NCBI RefSeq assembly: GCF_907164915.1
Contig: NC_061863.1
Coordinates: forward strand, 11,424,376-11,488,375
From: Impatiens glandulifera
Lineage: Eukaryota > Streptophyta > Magnoliopsida > Ericales > Balsaminaceae
Length of the DNA stretch: 64,000 nt
Direction: 5' to 3'
Below, piece after piece: positions 33,505 to 46,263 of the stretch. The notes beneath the pieces were generated by a model. That model was given only the letters and a program-made list of their open reading frames with translations, was not told the DNA's origin and made no database searches. The translations under genes were made by a program, and so were the position numbers. Numbering within the stretch: position 1 is the first letter of the stretch; each line of letters starts with the position of its first letter.

Positions 33505-33893
33505 ATTTGTATAAGAGAAGAAATTCGAGTGGTAAGGAAAAAAGTGGCGGCTATGGAGGACTTTTCAGAAGGAAATCAGCAAACCAATCGGGTCAGATCA
33601 AACATTTCATCATTTGGATCCGATGGAGGTCTTTCTTATGCCATGACCACAGTTCTCTGGGCTCCTCCTAAAGATTTCATAACTTTCAGACAAGAATGGG
33701 CTACCATCAGAATCCAGACTCTCATCCGCGCTTTCCTGATGATGAATTAAACTCTTCTTCATTTGCGCTTTCCTTTGAATCACAGAAATTTCTTAGCTTT
33801 ATGATTCTTGTAATGAATAGGAAAGACAAACTTTGAGAGTGTTGAAGGCAATAGTGATGTTACTAGCTATTCGAGAAGAGATGAAACTATAGA
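33505..33893 (+). pseudogene. IQ67-domain (IQD) gene fragment captured by the CACTA element
   Basis: In one frame GKKWRLWRTF (33536-33565) matches the KKWRLWRSS motif near the start of IQD proteins. In another frame (33529-33750) AMTTVLWAPPKDF then RQEWATIRIQTLIRAFL matches the APPKDF...EEWAAIRIQTAFRGFL block that opens the IQ67 calmodulin-binding domain. After a short gap, RQTLRVLKAIVMLLAIREEM (33824-33890) continues as RRALRALKGIVRLQALVRGR. The frame change, lost splice signal and missing remainder show a broken fragment. Intact IQD proteins bind calmodulin and microtubules. It points away from the NF-YB fragment. Confidence 0.82.
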
Positions 33894-33959
33894 GCTTGGA
33901 TGATCCTTCGATGGTTCTTGACAAGTTCTAGGGAGGTTTCCAAAATATGTCCAAGTTGT

Positions 33960-36632
33960 AGTTCTTGTTGGTATGAATGACTGTCAGGTTTGAGGTGGAA
34001 GAAGTACGAGATACTTGATGTCCAAGCAACAAACCAAGAGGGAAGATTGTAAATAATAAGACAATGGAAAAGACATATACACAAGAGGTAAACAACATCA
34101 TGAGAAAGAATGTATTCAGTAAGAGTTCTAAGTCTATGTTGAAGACTAAAGAAAAGGTAAAGTGCTTTCGGTGTTAAAAGGAAGGACACTTCAGAAAAGA
34201 CTGCCTAAAACTAAAGAAGCATAAAAGAAAAGATTGTGTTTGGAAGGCAAGAGGTGGATCATTATTGGTGAGCAATGTACTTTAGTTGTTATGGAAGGAG
34301 TAAATAAAAACGATGTGTACTCTCTATAAGGTAACTCACAAGTATGTTTAGTTATTATCTACGAGATCACTCAATATACATCAAAGTTCTAGCATCTAAG
34401 ACTTCACCTCAAAGTCTTGCAAGAATTGGGTTAGAAAGAACTTTTTGGTGTAAAAGCTTTAACTCATGGTAATGCAAGAGAATATGGTCCAATGACAAAG
34501 AAAATTTTATTTATTGGATTTTAGAGAATGTCAAAGGGTATAAAGTTTGGCTAGAAGAAGGTGGAGATAAGTTATGCTAGGTCAAGATGTGAAGTTTGAC
34601 AAAGCTGGAGAACACACGTTGAAGACACAAGTAGTGATTCAAGGGGAATCACAACTCGAGGTGGAGATATGTCATAAAAAATGTACATTGCCGAGGGAGA
34701 ATTATCATGGGACCATTGAAATTTCTTCTAATGTTGAGGAGCAAGAACCTTGGTGAAGAGGTATCCTTGTCCATGGATGAAAAAAATAATGGTACACAAT
34801 AAATCTTATCAAAAAGGCAATTACTGATGACAACATTGTCGACGTGTTGACAAGACAATCCTTCGGCCCAAAATTGCTAGATTGCATTGAGTTAACGGAT
34901 GATTAAGGATTGACATATTTATAGTTAACACACAATATGAATGAAAGACTAAGAAGAGGAATATCAATGGAAGATACTTATAAATTTAGGTAGAGACATC
35001 ATGAAGCAACTCTCAAACGAACCAAGAAGAAATCCTTGCATTATCTTTCAATGTGAGAAGATGAATAAAACCTTGAGTGAGATTCCTAGTCATGAAAAAA
35101 TGGCTAGATGAGAGGCTCGGTTAATTCAAAGGTGATGATTTGAGTACTTTTTTATTCTATCTTAGTTGTTCGTGCATTGTGGATCATAGTTAAGATTAAT
35201 GAAATAATTGATTTGTCATCTTATTGAGAAGAGGATTGAGACCTTGAATGAGATTCTTAGTCATGAAATAGGGGCTAGATGAGAGTCTTGGTCAATTTGA
35301 AGGCAAATGAGATCATTGAATTGCATTTGATGCGAAAAGATGAATGAGACCTTTAATGTGATTCCTAGTCATGAAAAGAGGGCTAGATGAGATTCTCGAT
35401 CAATTCAAATGGAAGGACATTCGCAATTTCTTTTGAAAAAACTATGAAGCATGTTGAAAACAATTGAAAACAATTAGAGAAGTATGTGGTTCAAGTTCGT
35501 TGAGTGTGTAAAAAAACAAGACAAGATGAGTGACAAATGTTTGGCTAGATATTGAGCTTGAGTAAATAGATGTCGATGAATACATAATTATTTAGACGAT
35601 GTAAGTTTGTCTTAGGTCTTCTTGACTTTTGATCAATATCTTACTTTGAGGAGTAGACAATGGATGTTTGTCTAGGGTGTTCTCTTCACTCTCTAGATAC
35701 CTAGGTTTAGGTATTTCCACCATTGGTGAAGATACATTTTATATGTATGCACCATCTTTGATGATGATGAGGATGTTTTGAAGGTTTATGTAATCCGTTA
35801 GATTGTAAATCTTAATTTGCAAAAAAATATTGGATAACCCATTATATGTGATATAGTGGATGATTTAAGCGGCCTAAAAGTCCCGTGGTTTTACTCTTGT
35901 CGAAGGTGTTACCACGCTAAAGTTCGACGTGGGGCTGTACATCGAGAGGAGCATAATAGAGCATAGAGAAGTTGTTACCAAGAAGGTGACAATGTTGTTG
36001 ATATGATGGCGCTTCCTGAATTGGGAGTTATGGGACTTTGCTTGTTGACAAAACAAATGATAGAAGACAAGACAGAGATAACATGTAAATCAATGTGGAG
36101 TGTTGAGAATGGATTTACAAATATGGTATATTCATGATACACAATCTTAGTACAAGGAAATGATATATTCAATAAAAGGAACATATATTTTTTGGTGTAT
36201 AATCTTGATATTAGGAAATAAAATTATCAAATAAGAAAATTAGATCTTTTGTTATGAAAATACAATTAGAAAATATGGTAAAAATATTTTGGAAGCTCTT
36301 TGAGAGATTTGCACAAGATATTGACCTAATTGTGAACTTATTTAAAGGTGTAATCGAACACTTTAGAAAGTCAAGTCTTTGCATTGAGAGCATCGCTTCT
36401 TTGTGAGTTGTGTGTGAGTTTTCATTATGAGCGAATAATTGTAATACTCATATAACAATCTTGATAATAAAATTGAGAGTCTTTTGTGCTTCAAAAGTGG
36501 ATGTAGGCCTGTTTTGGCCGAACCATTATAAATCTTGTGTTTGCGTTCTTTAGTTGATTTTTTCGTTTCCGCAATTGTTCGATGTTGTTATTATTCTTGC
36601 ATTAAGGGATACTTCATCTCTTGGTATCCCAA
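33960..36632 (+). mobile_element. Decayed Copia retrotransposon remains
   Basis: In + frames broken by stops: a gag zinc knuckle CFRC-KEGHFRKDC (34165-34205, a stop replacing one residue), a GYKVW...VKFDKAGEHTLK passage (34535-34620) like the segment after integrase, and IKKAITDDNIVDVLTRQSFG (34805-34860) like the end of RNase H. Reverse transcriptase is missing. The right edge, ending TTGGTATCCCAACA at 36632, resembles a Copia LTR end, but no matching second LTR was found. Confidence 0.6.
35053..35425 (+). repeat. Three imperfect repeats inside the Copia remains
   Basis: Three copies (near 35053, 35222 and 35334) of GATGAATGAGACCTTRAATG...GATTCCTAGTCATGAAAA...GGGCTAGATGAGA...CTCGGTCAATT, each about 80 bp, irregularly spaced. 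Confidence 0.8.
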
Positions 36633-36714
36633 CAAAAGACAATAGTGAGCTTATAGGCTATCTTTAGAGGACGTCAAGTAAGAAAGGAAGCAACTATTAC
36701 TTTGAGATGATGTA

Positions 36715-36932
36715 GAGTATCACAGAGAGCATTGACTCTGCTCTCGGTAAAAAAATTAATTATCACCGAGAGGGATTAGTGCTCTTGGCGATAAATATTT
36801 TTCCTTCACTAACAGTTGAATTACCGACACCTTCTGAGATCATATATCTCTCTCGGTGAAAATCATCACCGACAACAATTTGACTTTCAACGAGAGTTTT
36901 TGCTCTCGTTAAAAACTATTTTTTTACTAGTG
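36715..36932. repeat. CACTA subterminal repeats, right cluster, and terminal repeat
   Basis: CACAGAGAGC, GCTCTCGG, CACCGAGAGG, CTCTCGGTG and AACGAGAG motifs lead up to the end TTTTTTTACTAGTG. Read inward on -, it begins CACTAGTAAAAAAATAG and then TTTTTAACGAGAGC. AGC follows at 36933-36935. Confidence 0.8.
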
Positions 36933-36935
36933 AGC

Positions 36936-37095
36936 AAGCCAAACGAACCAATAAAATAATGTCGAGTGTTGGAAAATTATAAGCGACAATTAAAACTATT
37001 CTTAACCGAGTGTTGGAAAACAATACCGGAAAATGTCTATCAAATGATAATGGATCATCTGCATATATGGCCGAAAAAATGTGAAACACATACAC
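36936..37095 (+). repeat. Dispersed repeat copy 2, right half
   Basis: Resumes exactly where 28838-28954 stops. AAGCCAAACGAACCAATAAA, GCGACAATTAAAACTATTCT, AACCGAGTGTTGG and AATACCGGAAAATGT match the second half of copy 1 (24171-24300). Confidence 0.75.
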
Positions 37096-37505
37096 ATAAT
37101 GAGAGGATATTTATAAGAGAGTCTCCATATTGAAATATCAGTTCAAGTAACTCTTTATTGAAAAAACTGAAAAATAACTTCAGATCGATTATTTGGTCTC
37201 CTTTGTTGTTAAGAGAGGGGACGACAGACACGAGAAATGATAACCAACATAATCGGAAGGTATGCACAGGAAACAACCGACCAACGATTAAAAGTATTAT
37301 TCATATTACAAAAATTTCAGATTCGACTAAATAAAAGTATTTGTGATGAAAAACCTATACAAACACATTCATCCTCATAAAAAAAATTAGTTTAAAATAA
37401 ATAAAGATTTTACCTTCTACAACAAAATATGATCTTTGTATGATATTTTATCAAAAAAGAGAAATAGATTTCTAATAAAATTTAATATTTAGGGATTAGT
37501 TAATC
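37096..37505. other. Intergenic DNA upstream of PPME1
   Basis: AT-rich. It presumably holds the PPME1 upstream control region. No gene seen. Confidence 0.55.
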
Positions 37506-37511
37506 TCACAT

Positions 37512-37519
37512 ATAAATAC
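37512..37519 (+). promoter_or_regulatory. TATA box of PPME1
   Basis: TATAAATA, 135 bp upstream of the start codon, in a plausible position for a 5' UTR of about 100 nt. Confidence 0.6.
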
Positions 37520-37646
37520 GAGATCCGGTTGAATATCTATTCAGTTTCCAGAAAGTGTTATTACGAATAAAACTGACCATCCTGAAGTTACTACGCGGCA
37601 TCATTTCTAGAGAGAGAATCGAGATCGAGACACCATTTTTGAAGAG

Positions 37647-40600
37647 ATGGATTCCTCAACGGACTCTTCAGACCTAGCAACGGTTCAGGAAGAGAGAGAC
37701 GAACTCCCACCGGCTGTGGTGCAAAGACAAAACAGTAACAACAATGTCAATTCCGCCATCTCTTCCGTCCCCAGTCGTCCTCCTGTACAGTGAGTTTTCA
37801 TGTTTCAGACTCAATTCTGCAAAATATATCCACTCATGAATATTCTGAAGCAGTTCGCTATCATTTTCACACATAATAAATCAATACAGATTACCAACCG
37901 ACACTGTTGAACTTTATTTTGTTTGCTTGTTTCCAGTTGATCGATCGCTCTCATTGTAGAATTATTAGTTCAGGATTGCAATAATGAGACCGGTCTCAGA
38001 GTTCCGATTTGTCATATATTTTACAAAATTTATGCAGTGGTTAAGATGTTTGTGCAAGTTCATGCTGAAAGAACATTTCAATGAGATATAATTATGTTAT
38101 GATAGAAGAAATGATACATTGAACATGAGATAGCTGTCATTACTTCTTTTTAAAGGAACATATGATCAGTATAACAGTTATTATCTTTATTTTGATTCCA
38201 GAGATTCATTTGAAAAGATTCAAAAGAAATGAATTAATTGTGATGGATCCATTTACATCTAGATGTATGTGTGAAAAGGTTTTATGATGGCATCTTCATT
38301 TGTCTGCTAACTTGTTTAAAGCCTTGATTTGGATTTTGTTTTTCTTTGGCTGTTGGATTGGCACTACCGTCGCTTAAATTTTCAATGTTTGGCACGCTCC
38401 AGCGGTTCTATAAGTCTGCTTGTTAATGTTCTACAGGTCTTCTTCAGAAAAATACAAGCCATTGGATTGGACGAGCTATTTTGATGAAGAGGATGATATT
38501 AAAATCCCTAACTCAAATGATGTGAGCTGTTTTAACTATCTGTACTATCACCTGGTCATATTTGTAGCTTTTATGTTGCTGGACTACTTATTGTCCTCCT
38601 TTTATGTCTCTGCACTGCAGTTAAGGGTCTTAGAGAGTAAATTCAGTGGTTCTCATATTACTTTCTTTACTTTTAGGTTTTTCACATATATAAAGCAGGG
38701 ACAGAAGGACCAGTTGTATTTTGTCTGCATGGAGGTGGTTATTCAGGGTATGCACAATTTTTGGCTCAAGCTACTGTAAAATACCTAAAAATAATGGGCT
38801 TAAACATAAAATTCTTCAATGCACTATTTACATTGTTCAGCACTTGTATCTGACAACTAGTGCATGCTTAGGAGGGATATTATCTTTTCTCTAGTGTTCT
38901 TAACGTCTTCTAGGTAACATGCAGCGGAAGAGAATAACATAAGTAAATATAATGAGAAGTAACTAGTGAAATTCCAAATCAGATGATAGTTGACAATTTT
39001 TCTCCATACTTTTTATTATAAAAGCAACAGAAATGTCATACTTTCTCCCATTTTTATTGCATTACTTCTAAATTTTCAGGATCAACCTTCTATGACTTAT
39101 GTTCACTGTCTTTACATCTCTTTTGCATCCAAATCTTCCCTGCAAAATGATTATTTTCTTTACTAACCACTAAAATTCCTTTGAAGAATAAATCCAAACA
39201 CTTTTATGCCTAATGAAGACTAATTTGACAGGATATTCAACTGATTTATATTTTCAGTTCTATGTCAAATGCTTTAGATAAGACTATTTAAATATAGCTG
39301 TGGGTGTATTTTAGTTTGCAAGCAGATCTACAGTTGAATTATTTTATTGACGGATAACAACATAGAAGTTTAATCTTGTACGAAAATAATCTATTTGGAG
39401 ACATTCATCAATCTTATTGACTAATTGCGTTTTTAGATGATTCAGAAGTCATACATGATTAAGTGTAGTATTATTTTATTCTTGTTAAATTTACCTCACA
39501 CGACTAGTGTAAATTGACAGGCTTTCTTTTGCATTAGCAACTAGTAATATTAAACAAAACGCTAGGGTTGTTGCCATGGACCAAAGAGGACATGGAAAGT
39601 CAGCTACAGAAGATGAGCTTGATCTATCTATTGAGGTAAACAAGAATGTTAAATGAAGAAAATATTTGCTCCTCTGATGTCTTACTGTAACTAACTACTC
39701 ATTGGGCACTTCACAAAAAATCAACAGTTTATGCTTGTTGCAGACCCTATGTAATGATGTCTTTGCTGTCTTAAAGGCTTTGTATGGAGACTCTCCTCCT
39801 GCAATTGTGCTAATTGGCCACAGGTTTGCTGACACCTTTATGTTGATACTTATCACTAACTATTCAAATAATGGTTTTAAGGTGAACTTGCGACATATGT
39901 AAGTCATTATTTAAAAAAGATCTGATTTTGACTGTTTTCTTTATGCCTTGTCTCAATGCCAAACTGCTGTCCTAGATCCAGAGCTTGTTTGATCTTGGAT
40001 TATTTGAAAACAAAAAATCATGTTTGATGTTTGTTTAAAAAACATAAATTATTTAAGTTCATTTACCATTTTATTCTTACTTAAATTATAATAAATAAAG
40101 TTAAAAAAAATGAAGGGTATTTTAGTATTTTAGTTGATGATTTGCATGATGGGTTTAAAAAAAGTGATGTTTGATGGGAAATAATCCACATCAAACAAGC
40201 TCTCTAATCTCCTTTTAGGAATTTCCTAGGATGTCATTGAACAAAGAATCTAATGTATAATTTGTTAGAGGAGAAGGAAATATGGTTCCAAGGCAATTTT
40301 GGAATGCAATGCCCTTGTTTACTTATTGCTTACACTTTTTTATTGAGAAGAAAAACACCATAATGGACTCCAAGGGTTATAAGATAATGCGTAGGTACTT
40401 GTTGAAATTTAGTTTTTAGTGACTATACTTTTATTTGCTGATAGATTGAACTCACTGGGTCTAAGTGTTTTGTAAGCACATCTGGGAGACTTTCGAAACA
40501 ATTAATTTTACTGTGTTATTCTACTGCAAAGTCACGAAAGATAATGAACCATTGAGGCTTTATTTTTAGTGGTATTTTCCTCTCCCTAGCTAGACTTTTA

Positions 40601-43600
40601 ATTGCACATGACATTGAATTTATTGTTGAGATGGTAAGAGAACTGTTTTGTTATCCATCTTTTATTTTCAAGCTGATCTTGTTTTGTTAAAAAAAAAAAT
40701 CACATTTGTTGTTTTGTGAAAAAATCTCTTGTGCCAAATGAACAATAACTAATTACACTATAATTTGGATCATTATCTAAGACAATTTGTATATGAGATA
40801 ACAACAAAAATCACATTATAATCTGGATAATAAATAAACTATGATACTGACTCAAAATATGATACAACTAATCCGTCAGATATAGGGTCTTCATCTAGTA
40901 TAAACCGATGTAGTAAAGCTGAATTTAAACTTATCCAAAAAATTGACCAAACCTGATCCATAACCAATGAACCAATCCTAGGAGGACATAGTCTTAACCT
41001 CAACTAAGGTTATGAAAATAGAACTAAGTAGCATACGGTCCAGCATTCTTTTAATTTCAAATGTCCTTTTATTCCTTTCGAACCATATGATCCACCATAA
41101 AATCAAAATCACTAGGATGCTTTTTTATTTCAGTCTCGGAAATACACATTATCTAGTCCATGCTTCCAAACACTCCGTGATAGTCCTAGGTATAACCCAC
41201 TCCGTACCTAATGAGTTCCTTTGGAGCCCCTATATATTTTTGACAAATTTGCAGCGAAGCAGAATGTGGTTCACCATTTGTTGCTCCTTGTGACATAATC
41301 GGCTAACGATTATAGCCCATTTTTGTTTAGAACTATTTGGGAGAAAGGTTTGCTTTATTTTGTATCTTAATTGCTAATTATATTTCTGAAATTCACAGCA
41401 TGGGGGGCTCAGTCGCAATACACGTTGCTGCAAAGAAGGCATTACCAACTCTGTGTGGGCTGATTGTTGTGGATGTAGTTGAGGTGTGACCTGCCATTGA
41501 TTATTGTTGTCATTGGTTTGATGTACTTTTTATTTGAAACTTTAATTGGTTCCTGCTCTTTTATCCATTCAGGGAACAGCAATGGCTTCACTTATTCATA
41601 TGCAGAAAATACTTTCAAATAGGGTGCAGCACTTTACAACCATTGAGAAAGCGGTAAATTGATGGCATTGGACTCTTTATCTTTTCTATCAAACACTTGT
41701 TTTCTGTTCTTAGCAAGATGAAAAAAAATTAAATAGAGAATTACCTAAATACTGTTAACTACTAACATAACTATCTTTAAGTACTATTAACCACTTATAA
41801 CATACAACTACATACTAATGGTCTATTCATTATGTATACTAATTTTATTAGGCTGCCTGTATTGTAACATTGTGTTGTTGAGAACAGGGATCTAATGCTT
41901 TATATACAGATAAATAGAGTACATGTGATTATGATATAAAATCATTTATGTATAATATAATATTTTTTACATGTGGTCTTCACAATAAGTACAATATTGT
42001 GTTGACATTAAGAAAAGTAACTCATAAATATTTTGGATCTTGATTTATAGTGTGGTTTTTGGCTTCATTTGTTATAAATATTATTTTATGGACCATAATC
42101 TTTATAATTTTTTTTTATAGATGATGATAAAAAAAAATACTTTTTAAATCATTGTGACAAAATCAGTTTTTTCTGGATAATGATTCGGATCTTTTGTGAT
42201 AACAAATATGCCCATGTATAATGCTAGCAATACAACTGATGTATTTTTTTCTGGAAAATGTGGCTTTACATTGATTGGTTTTAGCATTACAACATACTTA
42301 ACATTTGCGCAGGTCTAGAAAACTTCTTAAAGTATTTCATTAGTTTAGTAAAACTATTCCAGGCAGATGTTGTCTTCTTTAACTCGTCTTTGAACATTTG
42401 AAATTCCTAATGCATTTTTGTATTTGTTGTTGGCTACCCGAAGCTCTGATTTTGTTTCTAATTTATTAATAGATTGAATGGAGTGTTAAAGGGGGTTCAC
42501 TTAGAAACATGGAGTCTGCAAGAATTTCTGTTCCTGGCACGTTGAAGTATGATGAATCAAAAAAATGGTACGAATGTTTTCATGCTGGGTAATTTGGTTT
42601 GTATCCCCTTTCTTGTAATCAGGTTTAGTAGTCCATCATGTTAGGTATTCATGTAGTGGGACCATTCTATTTGATAAAATTGAAAATTAAGTGTTCAATA
42701 AGTATCTGAAAAATAATACAGAATTAACCAAACAAAAAAATCTAAATTTTATGGGGAAAAAAAATCTAAATTTTAACTACTTAGTATGTAAGTTGATTTG
42801 ATAAAATGTGGAATTAATATCGGAAAAGTACTCAAAGACTATTATTGTACACTTATAGTGACACAATTTGATTAATTTTTAGGGGTTAATGTTGCCTTAA
42901 GGAAATTCTTACTAAATTACTGAATTAAGCGACTGTAAATAGTAGTTATTAAATGAACTTAATTCAATTAAGCACCTAATCATTTAGATTAAATAATAAA
43001 TTGTGTTAGACTAGTGCTTAACTTGATAATCTTTCGGTGGGTGATTATTTGACTTACATAATGGTTCGCTAGTGCAGAACGAGAAAAACTAGTAAAGATG
43101 ATTTGGGCACAATACTTCTTGAAATTAAAACTGTTTTACCATGTTAAGTTAGGGAATCTTCGAGAACACGTAATGCTGGCTTTCTTAGCAACAATCTTAT
43201 TGTTAATGAATTGGAACTTGCAGTTATTTTCATCGTGCCAAGCTGGAAGATACTGAACAATATTGGAAGAGCTGGTATGGGCTGTTTATTTTCTCAGTTT
43301 AATCACTGTTGTATATTCTTTTCATGCGAATCTTCTGTTTATTGCTTTTGGAGATTGACTATTCAGTAATAATCTTTTCAGTCATCTTGATTTCAACATT
43401 TCACGTTACATCTTTTTTTTGTTCCTACTTCCTATGCTTCTAGGTACGAAGGCCTTTCTGACAAGTTTCTGTCAAGTCCGGTGCCAAAACTCTTGCTGTT
43501 GGCTGGAACAGACCGGCTGGACAAGTTAATTTTTTCTCCTTATTTGTCAAAAAAATTATAGAAGCAATTCTTATGGAATATCTAGACCACTTAACATAAC

Positions 43601-44490
43601 CGTTATTTTGTAGAGCTCTGACAATTGGTCAAATGCAAGGAAAGTTCCAAATGGTGGTGGTTAGACACACTGGTCATGCTATTCAGGTCAGTTCATCTCT
43701 TTTACCCTTTTCTCATAGAAAAGGAAGCATGGCTGAAATGATCATTTTTTTCATTAATGTTATCCTACTGCTCCTACAGGAAGATGTACCCGAGGAATTT
43801 GCCACTCTCGTAGTCAATTTCATTACCCGAAATCAAATAGGGCCAAATGGTGTCGAGGTTGGTATCCTATATTTATTTTTTAGCTTCTATTTGCTTGAAT
43901 CAAAGTTTTTTTCTTGTTTTTTACTCGAAATTAAGAAACCATTAATATGAATTAATATATTCTTCCAAGCAAGTAGTGATATCACCACCTAAGCCCTTTA
44001 AGACCAGGAAGACAAAAACAGTTAACTGATAATCTGAGAGGGTGGAATTAGAATTGGAGATTTAATTCCAAATTCCATTGTTAGTATACCTTAAAATAAG
44101 GAATTAGAATTGAATATGATGTTTTTTTGAAATTCAATTTTACTCTTTCCTCACTTCCAAATTGTAATTCTACAACTTTTTCTTATATAAAAAATTAATT
44201 ATAATTCAATTTCAGTCAATTTCAGTTTCAAGTAGTACCCATCCAACTCAATCCTTATTAATTATGGATTGGATTTAGTTGACCAAAATGGATTTGATTA
44301 GCCTAGGTTAACTGCCAATTTATTTTATATTGGAAATTGAGTGTTCAAACAGATTATGGTCATAATAATAAATCTCAAATCAAAAGCATATATAGGAATT
44401 AACTTTAAACTTTCTTAATAAATCTTCTTTCTGGGAGTGTAACCTCTAGTTTTATGTACTTTACAGATTCCTGGAATCCGACGACCATAA
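37647..44490 (+). CDS. PPME1: Protein phosphatase 2A methylesterase
   Basis: Thirteen GT-AG exons: 37647-37789, 38437-38521, 38677-38747, 39521-39635, 39744-39823, 41399-41483, 41573-41653, 42473-42567, 43224-43274, 43444-43524, 43614-43686, 43780-43857, 44467-44490. Total 1062 nt, 353 residues. PPME1 removes the C-terminal methyl ester from the PP2A catalytic subunit and so controls holoenzyme assembly. The alpha/beta-hydrolase fold shows FCLHGGGYSG (oxyanion region), VVAMDQRGHGKS, and the nucleophile Ser165 in GHSMGG, split across exons 5 and 6 (AG|C). It also shows Asp190 in LIVVDVVEGTAM, DRLDKALTIGQMQGKFQM and His317 in HTGHAIQ. It ends in the plant-type tail GVEIPGIRRP. The Ser-rich, acidic N terminus is variable in the family. 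Long introns hold a MITE and a LINE fragment. No damage is seen. Confidence 0.93.
39981..40202. mobile_element. hAT-like MITE in PPME1 intron 5
   Basis: Ends GAGCTTGTTTGATCTTGGAT / (on -) AGAGCTTGTTTGATGTGGAT pair over about 25 bp. The flanks CTAGATCC and CTAATCTC are similar, as expected for an old 8-bp duplication. Non-coding. Confidence 0.7.
41020..41310 (-). pseudogene. LINE reverse-transcriptase C-terminal (zf-RVT) fragment in PPME1 intron 5
   Basis: On -, across several frames: HILLRCKFVKNI, EWVIPRTITECLEAW, then WWIIWFERNKRTFE. This is the ending of many plant L1-type LINE polyproteins (H-x3-C zinc motif and W-x-IW-x-ERN). It has stops and shifts, and only the 3' end of the element is present. 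The + frame covering the same bases (41012-41293) is its shadow. Confidence 0.65.
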
Positions 44491-45460
44491 CTGGTTAGAC
44501 CATTTAAGATATAAGTTTTTCGAAGTTTCAATATTGAAGCCACAAGTGATGGATGGGAGTACTGAGTTTTTCCTAAAATATTAGCAGTAAAATGTATTAA
44601 CTTGTCTCTCCATTCTTGTCTTTATGCTGATCAGCCAGACTTGATGAATATAATATATAGCCCCAAGCTTTTTATCAACTTTTATATGTATCTATTGGAG
44701 ATATATAAGTGTTTCCTTTGCAGCTATGATGTATTATATATCAACTATTATTTTGAATAAATTTCTCTAATATGTCAATTTTGGAACTATCCTAACCGCT
44801 TAGGGTTGCAAATGAGTCAAACCGAGCTCAAAACAGCTTAACTCGATTCAGTATTTATTAACTCGATTCAGTTTATATATTTGAGCTTGAGTTCGACTCG
44901 ACTATTTATCTATGTGAAAAAAATTATTTATTTTAGATTTTAGGTTTTAATATTAATATAAATAAAAAAAATATTATATATTATTGACTCGAAAAAGCTT
45001 GCTGGAGCTTGACTTGAATATTAAATGAGCGAGTTCAGACTCACGAACGCTTAACTCATTTGTATTGGCAGCTGAGGTTTAGCTGTTTAAAATTTCAGTT
45101 ACTTCAATTTTTTTTACAAAAATGAATATATTTTTTGATTGTATTAATTTGTGTTAATTTTTAAACTGAACAAATCAAACTGTAATAAGATGAAGATTTT
45201 GAAAAGGAATTTTCGTATTATTACTTTATTTCAACCTAAAATTATTTATATTAATTTAATTTTTGCTATTTAAGAAAATGTTTTTATCAGACAATAAAAT
45301 CAAATTTGAAAACATTTTCTTACATTTTCGTATGTGTTAAAAATATCAAACTTTTTTTTATAAATCTATGTTTAATTTAATTCTAATATTATAGTTCTCA
45401 TTAAAATTCAAATCTATATTCATATCTAAAATGTGTTTCCAAACTAGGTCTAAATAAAAT
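44491..45460. other. PPME1 3' flank and intergenic DNA
   Basis: Probable 3' UTR to about 44760, then AT-rich DNA with a patch of 'actcgattcag' repeats (44820-44920) of transposon appearance. No gene. Confidence 0.6.
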
Positions 45461-45639
45461 AACGATCGATACTTCTCCTCGTTATGCTACCCACGTCTCT
45501 CCGGCAACAGCTTTGGTCGGAACGACTTGCCGGAAACCAGACTCTGTTCACTGCTCCCGCCATTTTCTCTCTCCTATTATACACAGTACAATGTTGAACA
45601 AACGTTGACGCATTTCTCTGTATTTATTATGTATATATT

Positions 45640-45680
45640 TATATATATATAATATTTATATATATATATATATATATATG
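45640..45680 (+). promoter_or_regulatory. (TA)n/TATA region upstream of the CDK-like gene
   Basis: TATATTTATATATATATAAT and a following (TA)n tract lie about 600 bp before the start codon. A long CT-rich, leader-like stretch (45700-46060) follows, so transcription plausibly starts near 45700. Which TATA is used cannot be told. Confidence 0.4.
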
Positions 45681-46263
45681 CTACTCTAAACAAACCTCCC
45701 CGCAAATCCCTCTTTCTCTCTCAAACAGAATTACTCATCATCCTCAATTTCTTTTCTTTTTCATTACTTATATTCTTCCATTTCCAACTTCTTCCTCTGT
45801 TTGCTCCTCTGTCCAATTTCTAATAATTTGATTTTTCAACCCAACTGATTTGTTTTTTTTTTTCAAAAAAAACCCAAAAAAACTGAATCTTTCGTTTGAA
45901 TATAACTCTTTTCAGAAAGATTATCCTCCCCCTCCCTCCCATCAAGGTTATCTCAATTTCCATTTCCATATTCTTCTCTTGAATGATATACACATGTTCA
46001 TACACCCTTTTTGAATCTTAATCCCCCCAAAAAAGTGTATGTTTGCATGCTCATATCATTCCTGTAATTTCTTCATCTGGGTTTTTTCTTAAAAATTTAT
46101 CCTTTACCGTTCATTTACAATGATACACCCTTTCCCCGATCTCAATTCCTTTCCTTTCTGATTCATTTCCAAGATTGCCCAGATTCTAATTACCATGAAT
46201 TTGGGCAGCGATTGAGGTTTTAAAGAAAAAGAAGGTGATTTCTTTTTATTTTTTGATTTGGAA

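Larger units (their letters stand above)
28955..36932. mobile_element. CACTA-type element with captured gene fragments, 3-bp target duplication AGC
   Basis: The left end is CACTAGTAAAA (28955) and the right end TTTTTTTACTAGTG (to 36932). AGC flanks both (28952-28954, 36933-36935). The flanks join to match the uninterrupted repeat copy at 24041-24325, so the whole 7978 bp behaves as one insertion. Subterminal repeats CACCGAGAGC/GCTCTCGG crowd 31510-31800 and 36715-36932. No CACTA transposase (TNPD/TNPA) was found, so it is non-autonomous. Nested or captured inside are a MITE, a Harbinger derivative, a Helitron piece, NF-YB and IQD fragments, and Copia remains. A better match to the right terminal repeat occurs internally at 31579 (CATTAGTGAAAAAATG), so the left end could be composite. 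Confidence 0.7.
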
